A stretch of 59,344 nucleotides of DNA, taken from assembly GCA_016927115.1 (NCBI GenBank), contig JAFGNH010000013.1:1-59344 (forward strand). The letters run 5' to 3'. The position numbers and the translations under genes were made by a program. Shown here in pieces: positions 29,412 through 37,023 of this stretch. Position 1 is the first letter of the stretch. The number at the start of each line of letters is the position of its first letter. The notes below the pieces were generated by a model. The model ran no database searches. It was not told where the DNA came from and saw only the letters and a program-made list of their open reading frames with translations. This DNA comes from Anaerolineales bacterium (GTDB lineage: Bacteria > Chloroflexota > Anaerolineae > Anaerolineales > E44-bin32).

Positions 29412-30188
29412 CTATAATCCTATCACAGCAGCAAATCTTCCGGTAATCCCCTGCTCAGCGCGATGGGAATACCAATCTGAAGTATTACAGGCGGTACAGA
29501 TCCCTGCTATCTCAATCTGATCAACCCCAACATCCTTCAATATCTGCTCGTTGGCAAGCCACAAATCCAGGTAGGTCTTGCCTTTACGGTTTTTTATTAT
29601 TTTACTCTGCTGTTCGGTACTGAAGCTTGAGAAAGCCTCCACTACATTCGAACCAATTTCATAATGATCCTGTCCGATTGACGGTCCGATACAGGCGATA
29701 ATATCTTCTGTTCTTGAACAAAATTCCCTGGCCATGGCAGACGCCGTTTTACCAGCAATAGAAAGCGAAGTCCCCTTCCATCCTGCATGTGCAATTCCTA
29801 TTACGCACTGCTTCGGATCGTAAAGCAATATAGGTACACAATCCGCAAAGCGCATTAAAAGCGTGATCCCTGGTGTGGCACTTATGATAGCATCTGCCTT
29901 CTGTATCTTTTTTTGCAAGCGAGGTGCTTCGGCTTTCACTACGCGATCCGAATGAACCTGCCATACATCAAAGAGTGAATATTCATCCGCTTCCATAACG
30001 CGTAAAATGCGGCTCCTGTTTTCCAGAACATTCTCCGTTGTATCACCTACAAGAGCTCCCGTATTCAATGAATGCCAGGGTTTACTACTCACCCCACCTG
30101 AACGTGTGAAGAAACCATGGCGAATGCCATGCTCAGCAAGGCAGTTAAACGTCAGGTACTTCAAACCAGCTTTATGCGAAAAAGTCAT
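29412..30188 (-). CDS. YfiH/DUF152 (polyphenol oxidase-like, purine nucleoside phosphorylase) protein
   Basis: A 258-residue protein of the laccase-domain family, whose characterised members act as zinc-dependent purine nucleoside phosphorylases/adenosine deaminases or as peptidoglycan-editing factors. The zinc ligands of the family are present: His79 (WQVHSDRV), Cys117 (RFADCVPILL) and His134 (IAHAGWKGT), and CIGPSIGQDHYEIG follows. I chose ATG 30188 after GGGAAGTGG; an upstream ATG at 30287 would overlap the previous gene by 56 bases and adds a low-complexity extension. It lies at the end of the redox operon. Confidence 0.9.
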   Translation of the reverse strand: MTFSHKAGLKYLTFNCLAEHGIRHGFFTRSGGVSSKPWHSLNTGALVGDTTENVLENRSRILRVMEADEYSLFDVWQVHSDRVVKAEAPRLQKKIQKADAIISATPGITLLMRFADCVPILLYDPKQCVIGIAHAGWKGTSLSIAGKTASAMAREFCSRTEDIIACIGPSIGQDHYEIGSNVVEAFSSFSTEQQSKIIKNRKGKTYLDLWLANEQILKDVGVDQIEIAGICTACNTSDWYSHRAEQGITGRFAAVIGL

Positions 30189-30231
30189 CCACTTCCCAGT
30201 ATATGTGAACTGAATAGTAGTTCCAATGTCC

Positions 30232-31185
30232 TTATACCTGATTCCGAACCCTGGCCAGTTTGGTAAGTACCAGCGCTCGAGTTTCACTCATCGCTTCTTC
30301 CAAATATGGGTACGCCATCCACACATTCATAATGCCGAATAATAAACCTGTTATGGTTCTCAGAAGCGGTGTACTCTCCCGTATAGGAAAATCCATAAAC
30401 GGGACAAAAGCCAACAACTGCGATCCTCCATCCAGGCCCATCGGAGCAACACCCAGCACTGCCCAAATCCATAAAGGCAGTGGTTTCAGCCACTTGCGGA
30501 CAACTGCAAACAGCAGGCCGGAAAGTAAAATTCCGCTGTAGATTGCAATATCTCGTTCACAGAGTGCCACCTTATATCCGACAATCTCATTTCCCACGTA
30601 TTGATGTGCAGTAGAAAGATCTTCGGCAGTTCCACCTACGACCTCTTCGTAAGAAAGAAAATCGGTGTTAGCACGCTTTAGTGGATATGCTGGCTGCTCC
30701 CCGAAAAGGAACCAGGATCGGAAAGCCAACTGATGACATAATGGAGAATATACCTTATATATGACCCGGCCTGGCAGTTCGGCTCCGGCCTTCATCAGTA
30801 CAGGGGCCAGAAATGGCAGCCCAACGAATATAAACACGAAAAGATTGAATACGGCTAGCCAGTGCCTGGAGAACTGCAGTAACACTTTATTAGCAAACAC
30901 TGCCTGATTATGCTGAGAGTCCGTAAGTTTGGGCTTTTCGTAATTCCCCTCCTGCAAAGCCCCCAGGGTAATACGCACTTCTGTCTCCGTGAAGGGAGCC
31001 TGCAGACTGTAAGGTCCTGCTTCAAGAACAGGAACCAACCCACCGTATTTTTTCTCCAGGGTTGGATCCTGGTCGACATTTACAACATAAAGGTCATGTG
31101 GATACTCGTCTTGAAGAGAAGCCAACCACTCTTTTGCTTCCTCACAGAGGGAACATGATTCCCGAACAAACAGCGTAGCTCGCAT
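30232..31185 (-). CDS. Glutaredoxin-like (DUF836) domain fused to DUF2085 membrane domain
   Basis: A 317-residue fusion. Residues 1-75 form a glutaredoxin/DUF836 thiol fold with a CxxC motif (Cys11, Cys14 in ESCSLCEEA). After a linker, four or five membrane helices make a DUF2085 domain, recognisable by SPLCHQLAFRSWFLFG and LCERDIAIYSGI. The start ATG overlaps the TlpA stop (TGATG). Sitting directly after CcdA and TlpA, the fusion suggests that the CxxC domain exchanges electrons with, or senses, that thiol-redox pathway. DUF2085 itself has no known activity. Confidence 0.8.
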   Translation of the reverse strand: MRATLFVRESCSLCEEAKEWLASLQDEYPHDLYVVNVDQDPTLEKKYGGLVPVLEAGPYSLQAPFTETEVRITLGALQEGNYEKPKLTDSQHNQAVFANKVLLQFSRHWLAVFNLFVFIFVGLPFLAPVLMKAGAELPGRVIYKVYSPLCHQLAFRSWFLFGEQPAYPLKRANTDFLSYEEVVGGTAEDLSTAHQYVGNEIVGYKVALCERDIAIYSGILLSGLLFAVVRKWLKPLPLWIWAVLGVAPMGLDGGSQLLAFVPFMDFPIRESTPLLRTITGLLFGIMNVWMAYPYLEEAMSETRALVLTKLARVRNQV

Positions 31186-31790
31186 CAAGGTTCAATCCCC
31201 AATTTACTGAGATAGTCATCCATCAGGTCGTCTGTAAGTAAACCTACATGCCGGCTCACAATGTTACCCTCCGTATCAATAAAAAAGGAGGTAGGTAATG
31301 CTGTAACTGCATACTGCTGGATCACTTGATTTTGATAATCCTGAAGCAGATGGAAGCTGAGTTGATTCACTTCCTTGAATTCTCTGATAACTTCCTCACT
31401 GTCGTCTGTATTAACAGCAAGAATCACCAGTCCATCTTCACTGTATTGTCGATAACGATCCTCAAATATTGCCATTTCCTGCCGGCACGGCGGGCACCAT
31501 GACGCCCAGAAATTTATCAGAACCGGCTGACCATAAAAAGATTCAAGATTTACCATTTCTCCCATATCATCTGGCAAAGAGAACGTTGGAGCAGCATAGG
31601 TATATTGTTCTGTTTGATTATCCTCTTGCTGCAGATCAGCTTCAACAGGAGCTGTTGCAGTTGTTTCCGGATCAGATGCTGCCTGTGGACTGGTTGATCT
31701 AAAGAAAATTCCAGCGAGCAGGCCAATCGCAATGCCTCCGATGACCCATATCCATCTTCTATTATCGTTCCCGGATATTAATTTATTCAC
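31185..31790 (-). CDS. TlpA/ResA-type membrane-anchored thioredoxin
   Basis: A 201-residue protein with one N-terminal helix (13-30), a polar acidic linker, and an extracytoplasmic thioredoxin fold with the CPPC active site (Cys99, Cys102 in WASWCPPCRQE) and cis-proline in ALPTSFFID. Family members reduce disulfides outside the membrane, for example in cytochrome c or copper-site maturation. The start is GTG, two bases after the ccdA stop, so coupling to ccdA is certain on the genomic evidence. CcdA would supply the electrons. Confidence 0.92.
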   Translation of the reverse strand: MNKLISGNDNRRWIWVIGGIAIGLLAGIFFRSTSPQAASDPETTATAPVEADLQQEDNQTEQYTYAAPTFSLPDDMGEMVNLESFYGQPVLINFWASWCPPCRQEMAIFEDRYRQYSEDGLVILAVNTDDSEEVIREFKEVNQLSFHLLQDYQNQVIQQYAVTALPTSFFIDTEGNIVSRHVGLLTDDLMDDYLSKLGIEP

Positions 31791-31792
31791 CT

Positions 31793-32515
31793 TTACAGCC
31801 CCAGATCTAGGAATGTCCCCAATGCCGCAAGTCGATCCATCGTGCCGGTCATTAGAAGGATACCTATAATGATTAATAACACACCAGTCACATAGGTCAG
31901 ATATTTGATGAGTTTCTGGTGTGTTCGAAGCAAGCCAGCTATTTTCCCCAGGCCAAGCGCCGTTAGAAGAAATGGCACAGCAAGTCCTGCTGAGTAAGCA
32001 GCAAGCAGAATAATCCCTTTACTGATTTCAGCCCCGTTTAATGCCACTGTCAGAATTGTGCCCAGTATTGGCCCTACACAGGGAGACCAACCGGCTGAGA
32101 AAAAGATACCCATCAAAACGGAAGAAGCGTATCCATGTGCTGGATTGTGCTGATACTGTCTACGCAGGTCATAACCCAGAACCGGTATGTTGATTACTTC
32201 AAGGGTATAAAGTCCGAAAAGGATAATCAGCACCCCTCCAACCAGTGTAAAGACTTTCTTCAGTTGAAATGCAAATGAGCCCAACGCAGAAGCTGCCGCA
32301 CCCAGCACAATAAAAACCATGCTGAATCCCAGCACAAAAGCCAGGCCGTGTAGAAATGTCTCCCACCGGTTACGAACTACAACTTCGCTGCCCTGGAAAG
32401 TCCTTCCACTCAAGTAGGCTATATACGCAGGCACAAGCGCAAGTACACAGGGAGACAAGAACGATACCAATCCAGCCAATGCAGCAAGACCAATTGAAAT
32501 ATTATTTAAATTCAT
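31793..32515 (-). CDS. ccdA: CcdA-type thiol-disulfide transporter
   Basis: A 240-residue six-helix membrane protein that passes electrons from cytoplasmic thioredoxin to an external thioredoxin-like partner. The two catalytic cysteines sit in the expected repeats: Cys23 in FLSPCVLALVPAY and the second in SAGWSPCVGPILGT. A TATAAT -10 box lies at 32545-32550 on the minus strand. It heads the tlpA, glutaredoxin-DUF2085 and yfiH run and is 95 bases downstream of copA, so copper and thiol-redox functions adjoin. Confidence 0.93.
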   Translation of the reverse strand: MNLNNISIGLAALAGLVSFLSPCVLALVPAYIAYLSGRTFQGSEVVVRNRWETFLHGLAFVLGFSMVFIVLGAAASALGSFAFQLKKVFTLVGGVLIILFGLYTLEVINIPVLGYDLRRQYQHNPAHGYASSVLMGIFFSAGWSPCVGPILGTILTVALNGAEISKGIILLAAYSAGLAVPFLLTALGLGKIAGLLRTHQKLIKYLTYVTGVLLIIIGILLMTGTMDRLAALGTFLDLGL

Positions 32516-32544
32516 TATTCTTCTCGGTTAAGGTATAGAAAATA

Positions 32545-32550
32545 ATTATA
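32545..32550 (-). promoter_or_regulatory. -10 box of the ccdA-tlpA operon
   Basis: TATAAT on the minus strand, 29 bases before the ccdA ATG. No convincing -35 at 16-18 bases is visible. Confidence 0.4.
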
Positions 32551-32610
32551 GTACAAACCCGGGAAGGTGTATGAAATTCTATGGTATTTATGATATTGTG
32601 ATTCTTGAGA

Positions 32611-35052
32611 TCAGAATTTCATCCGTTTTAACCTCAGGCTGTTCGATATGACAAAAACATCACTGAGAGCCATGGCCGCTGCAGCCAGCATGGGATTTAG
32701 CAGCCCGAATGCAGCAACAGGAATAAGGATCACATTATAGAAGAAAGCCCAGAACAGATTCTCCCGGATGATTTTCAAGGTTCGCCTTGCTATAGAAACT
32801 GCTTTCGGCACAGCCCGTAAATCAGAGCCGATGATTGTTACCGGTGCTGCAGCGATCGCCACATCCGTACCCGTTCCCAGCGCAACACCGACATCCGCCT
32901 TTGCCAGAGCAGGAGCATCGTTAATGCCATCTCCTACCATCGCTACTATCCTTCCGTTCTCCTGTGCCTCTTCGATAATCCATTTCTTTCCCTCAGGCTT
33001 TACACCTGAAATGATGCTCTTACTCTCACCATCATCGGGTTTTATACCCACCTGTTCAGCAACAAAAACGGCTGCCCTATGGTGATCGCCCGTTAGCATT
33101 GAAAGTTTCAACCCCTGCTTCTGAAGTAGCTTAACAGCTTCAAAAGAGCCCTCCTTAACCTCGTCGGCTATTCCAAGCACACCCACAAGACGATTTTCCA
33201 CAGCGATTACAGCTGTTGTCTTACCCTGTTCCATCAAATCTGCAAGCACATGTTCTCCTACAGACATCTCAACCTGGTGGGATGCGATAAATTCACTGGA
33301 ACCTACAAGAACTATCCTTCCTTCAACAACTGCTTCGATTCCAGCCCCCGATGTTGTCGCGACTCGATCCGGTTTTACCAGAGATAATCCACGTTCTCTT
33401 GCAGCGTTAAGAACAGCCTCCCCCAATGGATGTGCGGATCCTATCTCAGCCTGTGCAGCAAACAACAGCACATCATCACTGCTGAGCGAATTGTCCAGGA
33501 CAACAATATCTGTCACGCTGGGTTTCCCTTCAGTCAGGGTTCCGGTCTTATCAAGAATGACTGTATCAAGTGATCCAGTCAATTCCAGCGCAGCACTCGA
33601 GCGAAAGAGAATACCTCTCCTTGCTCCTTCCCCCATTCCCACAACGATAGCTGTTGGTGTCGCCAGTCCCATCGCACAGGGGCAGGAAATAACCAGCACA
33701 GCAACCATGTTGATCAGGGCCCTCTGGAATCCCTCAGCATTAATACCTGAAGCAACCAGCCAGCCGATAAACGTCACCAGTGCCACGCCAACAACTACTG
33801 GAACAAATATGGCAGAAATGCGATCCGCCAGGCTCTGTATCGGCGCCTTGCTCCGCTGAGCATCTCTCACCATCCTGATAATCTGCGCCAGTACCGTATC
33901 TTCACCAGTGTGAGTGACTTCATATTCGATCCAGCCCGTACGGTTTAGAGTCGAGCCGACCACCTTGTCCCCGGCTTTCTTGAGTACCGCAATTGGTTCT
34001 CCGGTCAGCATGGCTTCATCAATCATTCCTTCACCCCGAGTTACTACACCATCTACCGGGAATTTTTCCCCTGCCCTTACCACTACAATATCTCCCCGGA
34101 TAATTTCCTCAATCGGAATTTCCAATTCCTCAGAGTTACGGATAACCCTTGCTTGCTGTGGCGCCATTTCCAGCAGCTTGCGTACCGCTTTGTTTGTTTT
34201 TCCCTTCGCTCCTGCTTCCAGCACTTTACCGAAAGAGATCAGCGTGATAATCGTTGCAGAGGTCTCAAAATACAGCGAACTACCGGCGCCAATCAATGCA
34301 AACACCGATGCAAAATATGCTGCGGATGACCCCATACTGATGAGTACATCCATGTTTGCAGCGCCATTTCTCAGAGCATTGTACGCACCTCTGTGGAACT
34401 GCCAGCCCACATAGAATTGAACGGGTGTTGACAGGGCAAACAACAGCCAGGGATACCAGTCGGTCTCCATCAGGCTATGGGGCAGCAGCCCAAGATCCAC
34501 CGACATGGAAATGATAAAAAGCGGAACTGTGAACAATAAGCCAACCTTCAGCATATGTTTCTTATGGCCGATTTCCTTCAAACGTGCGGCTTGTTCAACA
34601 TCACCAACGACCTTCCCCTCTGAGAGGATCGTATACCCCCATGTTTCAACTGATTTCTTGATTTCCTGAACAGAAAGCTCTGTAGGGAGGAACATGATAT
34701 TCACAGATTGTTCCACCGTATCAATTTCAACAAGAACAATACCTGGAACTTCAGTTAATCGTTTCTTTAATGCATTGGCAAGACTGATATCAGACAAGGA
34801 CTCAAGACGAAGTTCGAGTTCACCCATTGCCACCCCATACCCCGCCCTTTTCACCCGGGATACCAGATCTGGCAAGGCTACTTTGTCGGTATTGAAGATA
34901 ACATCGGCAGTCTCAGTTGCAAAGTTAACCTCGGCACTTAGGACACCCTCTTCCTTTTTTAAATTCCGCTCGACCGCTGCTACGCAGTTTGCACAGGTCA
35001 TACCAATTATGGGAATCTCAAGCTTTAGATTATGTTCTATAATGCGTCCCAC
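32611..35052 (-). CDS. copA: Copper-exporting P1B-type ATPase
   Basis: An 813-residue P1B ATPase. An N-terminal metal-binding domain has GMTCANC (Cys20, Cys23). A second ferredoxin-like domain follows (about 79-143) but lacks both cysteines. The core has TGEP (350-353), the metal-transport CPC (457-459), the phosphorylated aspartate Asp501 in DKTGTLTEG, an SAHP motif and GDGINDAPAL. CPC with these flanks indicates Cu(I) efflux. The start is GTG after AAAGGAG. It follows copZ by four bases, forming a copZ-copA operon. Confidence 0.94.
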   Translation of the reverse strand: MGRIIEHNLKLEIPIIGMTCANCVAAVERNLKKEEGVLSAEVNFATETADVIFNTDKVALPDLVSRVKRAGYGVAMGELELRLESLSDISLANALKKRLTEVPGIVLVEIDTVEQSVNIMFLPTELSVQEIKKSVETWGYTILSEGKVVGDVEQAARLKEIGHKKHMLKVGLLFTVPLFIISMSVDLGLLPHSLMETDWYPWLLFALSTPVQFYVGWQFHRGAYNALRNGAANMDVLISMGSSAAYFASVFALIGAGSSLYFETSATIITLISFGKVLEAGAKGKTNKAVRKLLEMAPQQARVIRNSEELEIPIEEIIRGDIVVVRAGEKFPVDGVVTRGEGMIDEAMLTGEPIAVLKKAGDKVVGSTLNRTGWIEYEVTHTGEDTVLAQIIRMVRDAQRSKAPIQSLADRISAIFVPVVVGVALVTFIGWLVASGINAEGFQRALINMVAVLVISCPCAMGLATPTAIVVGMGEGARRGILFRSSAALELTGSLDTVILDKTGTLTEGKPSVTDIVVLDNSLSSDDVLLFAAQAEIGSAHPLGEAVLNAARERGLSLVKPDRVATTSGAGIEAVVEGRIVLVGSSEFIASHQVEMSVGEHVLADLMEQGKTTAVIAVENRLVGVLGIADEVKEGSFEAVKLLQKQGLKLSMLTGDHHRAAVFVAEQVGIKPDDGESKSIISGVKPEGKKWIIEEAQENGRIVAMVGDGINDAPALAKADVGVALGTGTDVAIAAAPVTIIGSDLRAVPKAVSIARRTLKIIRENLFWAFFYNVILIPVAAFGLLNPMLAAAAMALSDVFVISNSLRLKRMKF

Positions 35053-35056
35053 AGTA

Positions 35057-35272
35057 TTAGGTAAGCTCCTTTGCTGCAGGGTAACCTATTTCTTCCAACA
35101 GGTTGAGTACCTGGCTCTCTGCCTCGACCTCACTCAACAATACTGTAACCACTTTGCTCGTTTCATCCGCCTTCACAGAACTGACTTCATCCAGATCAGA
35201 AAGTTCCATCTGTATGGTTTGAACACAATGCTTGCAGGAAATGCCAGGCACAGAATATTTCTTCTCTACCAT
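35057..35272 (-). CDS. copZ: CopZ-like copper chaperone
   Basis: A 71-residue heavy-metal-associated domain with GISCKHC (Cys13, Cys16) and the usual beta-alpha-beta-beta-alpha-beta pattern. It should carry Cu(I) in the cytoplasm and deliver it to CopA, encoded four bases downstream. A TATAAT promoter and a perfect dyad lie just upstream. The start ATG follows AAGGAGAACAAC. Confidence 0.93.
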   Translation of the reverse strand: MVEKKYSVPGISCKHCVQTIQMELSDLDEVSSVKADETSKVVTVLLSEVEAESQVLNLLEEIGYPAAKELT

Positions 35273-35304
35273 GTTGTTCTCCTTATCCTACTTAATCATT
35301 TTTT

Positions 35305-35327
35305 GGATATTATTTATCCTTATTATA
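35305..35327 (-). promoter_or_regulatory. copZ-copA -10 box and overlapping dyad
   Basis: On the minus strand a TATAAT lies at 35322-35327, and the perfect inverted repeat GGATA-N5-TATCC occupies 35305-35319, immediately downstream where transcription would begin. That position suits a repressor operator for a metal-responsive switch; the sequence is not one of the CsoR or CopY consensus sites I know. Confidence 0.4.
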
Positions 35328-35526
35328 CCATTTGTACCATACGTGCGATCTGCCACGAATTCCTATCCTCCAGCACAACCATATACACTTTCAGGGCTCC
35401 GCCTCCACCATAAAGCAGATCGGGGATTCCTGGTGTGGATAAAGGATTTCAAGCATAGAAAAGCTCAGGGTATAGGTAAAGTTAGTACCTGAATTCATTC
35501 AGAAGGATAGTTACATGAATATGTTG
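35328..35526. other. Spacer between moaB and the copZ promoter
   Basis: I find no supported gene in this stretch. Open frames on the plus strand lack ribosome sites and family signatures. An imperfect pairing of CCACCA with TGGTGTGG spans about 35400-35440; it is not placed or spaced as a terminator. Confidence 0.35.
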
Positions 35527-36045
35527 TCAAGCGTGGCCCAGAGAAAGACCGGGTTGATGCCCCTGCTCTGATTGTGGGTCGTCCTGCAGCAGCTGTACAG
35601 CATGTGGAAGAGCAGCCAAAATGACCTGTAAATTCTCTCTGGCCCCTTTTGGACTTCCCGGCAAATTTACTATCAGAACATTCTTCCGGATCCCCGCAAC
35701 AGCGCGGGAGAGCATTGCATGAGGAGTTATTTGTAAACTTGCCGCCCGCATCGCCTCAGCCAGTCCCGGTGCGTTCCTGTCTAAAACAGCCATTGTTGCT
35801 TCGGGTGTACAATCCCGCCTGCCGAATCCTGTACCCCCTGTCGTCAGAATCAGGTCTACTCCACCGCTGTCAGCCCATTCAATAAGGGTGGTTCTTATCG
35901 TTTCGATTTCATCTGGGATAATGTCTTCGTGAACAATCTGCCATCCACCTTCCTCAAGGATCTTTTGCAGTACAGGGCCGGATACATCAGTCCTTTCTCC
36001 TGCAGCAGAACGGTCAGAAATGGTAAGAATACCCGCCCGCATCAT
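35527..36045 (-). CDS. MoaB/MogA-type molybdopterin adenylyltransferase-like protein
   Basis: A 172-residue protein of the MoaB/Mog family that adenylates molybdopterin before metal insertion. AGILTISDRSAAGERTDVSGP, DLILTTGGTGFGRRDCTPEA and VNLPGSPKGARENLQVI match the fold and the TGGTG binding loop. The C-terminus has about 15 polar residues beyond the usual end. It overlaps the GNAT gene upstream by four bases. No other molybdenum-cofactor genes are near, so it either works with genes elsewhere or has another partner. Confidence 0.9.
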   Translation of the reverse strand: MMRAGILTISDRSAAGERTDVSGPVLQKILEEGGWQIVHEDIIPDEIETIRTTLIEWADSGGVDLILTTGGTGFGRRDCTPEATMAVLDRNAPGLAEAMRAASLQITPHAMLSRAVAGIRKNVLIVNLPGSPKGARENLQVILAALPHAVQLLQDDPQSEQGHQPGLSLGHA

Positions 36046-36500
36046 AAATCCTTTCCCAGGGTAAGAAGGTCCATAACTTCACAGCCATATTGTTCATAAA
36101 ATCGGAGTGCGCCGTAATTGTCCCTGGTTACCAGCAGGTAATACTTGATACACCCTTTCTGCTTCAAACGCTTCTCCAACTCATCCATAAGCGCCCGGGC
36201 GACTCCTTTTCTCCTGAAAGGCTTTATTACCGCAAGGTGATAAACCAATCCCCTTCGTCCGTCATATCCTCCCAGGACAGCTCCCACAATTTCACCAAAC
36301 ATCTCCGCTGCCAGAAACAATTCAGGGTCTTTTCGCACCTTTTTCAGCATTTCCTCCGGCTCATCCGATTTTCGCAGATGAATTCCGGGCCCTGCTTGAG
36401 ACCAGATTCGTGCCAGGGTTTCATAATCCTCCACAAAATTCACAGTACGGATCAGGATACCATTTTCAGCTTCGTTATGTGAGGTCATTAGGGATTTCAC
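36042..36500 (-). CDS. GNAT family N-acetyltransferase
   Basis: A 152-residue GNAT enzyme. The acetyl-CoA loop is in HLAVIKPFRRKGVARALMDELE, with the C-terminal NYGALRFYEQYGCEV helix-strand typical of the fold. The substrate is not predictable. The start could be the GTG at 36500 or an ATG four codons later; neither has a strong ribosome site. Its end overlaps the moaB start, so the two are co-translated. Confidence 0.88.
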   Translation of the reverse strand: MKSLMTSHNEAENGILIRTVNFVEDYETLARIWSQAGPGIHLRKSDEPEEMLKKVRKDPELFLAAEMFGEIVGAVLGGYDGRRGLVYHLAVIKPFRRKGVARALMDELEKRLKQKGCIKYYLLVTRDNYGALRFYEQYGCEVMDLLTLGKDL

Positions 36501-36561
36501 TCATCAGGAAATACTGCATGAAGCAGTCTAATCAGCTCGTAAGGTAGAGAAATGCATTTGA

Positions 36562-36942
36562 TTAATCAACAAACGTTGAGCTTTTACGTCCGGGCAGAAG
36601 CTCTATAATCAACGACATCAATTCTTCCGGAGGATATGGTTTTAGTATAAATGCATCAGCCCCAGCACTGTGACATTTATCACCAACCTCCATACCTGAG
36701 GTCATAATGATCCTGATATCGTTCAGATCTTCACAAGCCCGGACCTGTTTGAGAATTTCAAGACCGTCCACATTACTGATAAAAACATCCATAAGAACCA
36801 GATCGGGGTTATTCTTGCGGATATCTTCGACAATGGAATCGCGATTGGAAAAAGTGACTACATCATATCCATCCATCTCAAACAGGAGTTGAAGAAGGGA
36901 TACCATCGTATTATCATCATCAACTATCATTAACCTCTCCAT
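36562..36942 (-). CDS. Stand-alone response regulator receiver
   Basis: A 126-residue CheY-like receiver with the acidic pair in IVDDDN, the phosphorylated aspartate in LVLMDVFISNVDG and the conserved lysine in FILKPYPPEEL. There is no output domain. GGAG precedes the ATG by five bases. No histidine kinase is encoded in the surrounding 20 kb, so its partner is elsewhere. Single-domain receivers usually act in chemotaxis, phosphorelays or by protein binding. Confidence 0.9.
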   Translation of the reverse strand: MERLMIVDDDNTMVSLLQLLFEMDGYDVVTFSNRDSIVEDIRKNNPDLVLMDVFISNVDGLEILKQVRACEDLNDIRIIMTSGMEVGDKCHSAGADAFILKPYPPEELMSLIIELLPGRKSSTFVD

Positions 36943-37023
36943 CTTAACTCCATTCCGGCCCCAGTAAGCCTTTCTCTTTCAACAACGCGCATCATCACAG
37001 GATAGCAAACGAACCTAATCGGA

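Noticed and set aside
35328-35526. Possible molybdenum-cofactor riboswitch beside moaB
   Set aside because: It would have to lie upstream of moaB; this spacer is downstream of it and shows no recognisable core.
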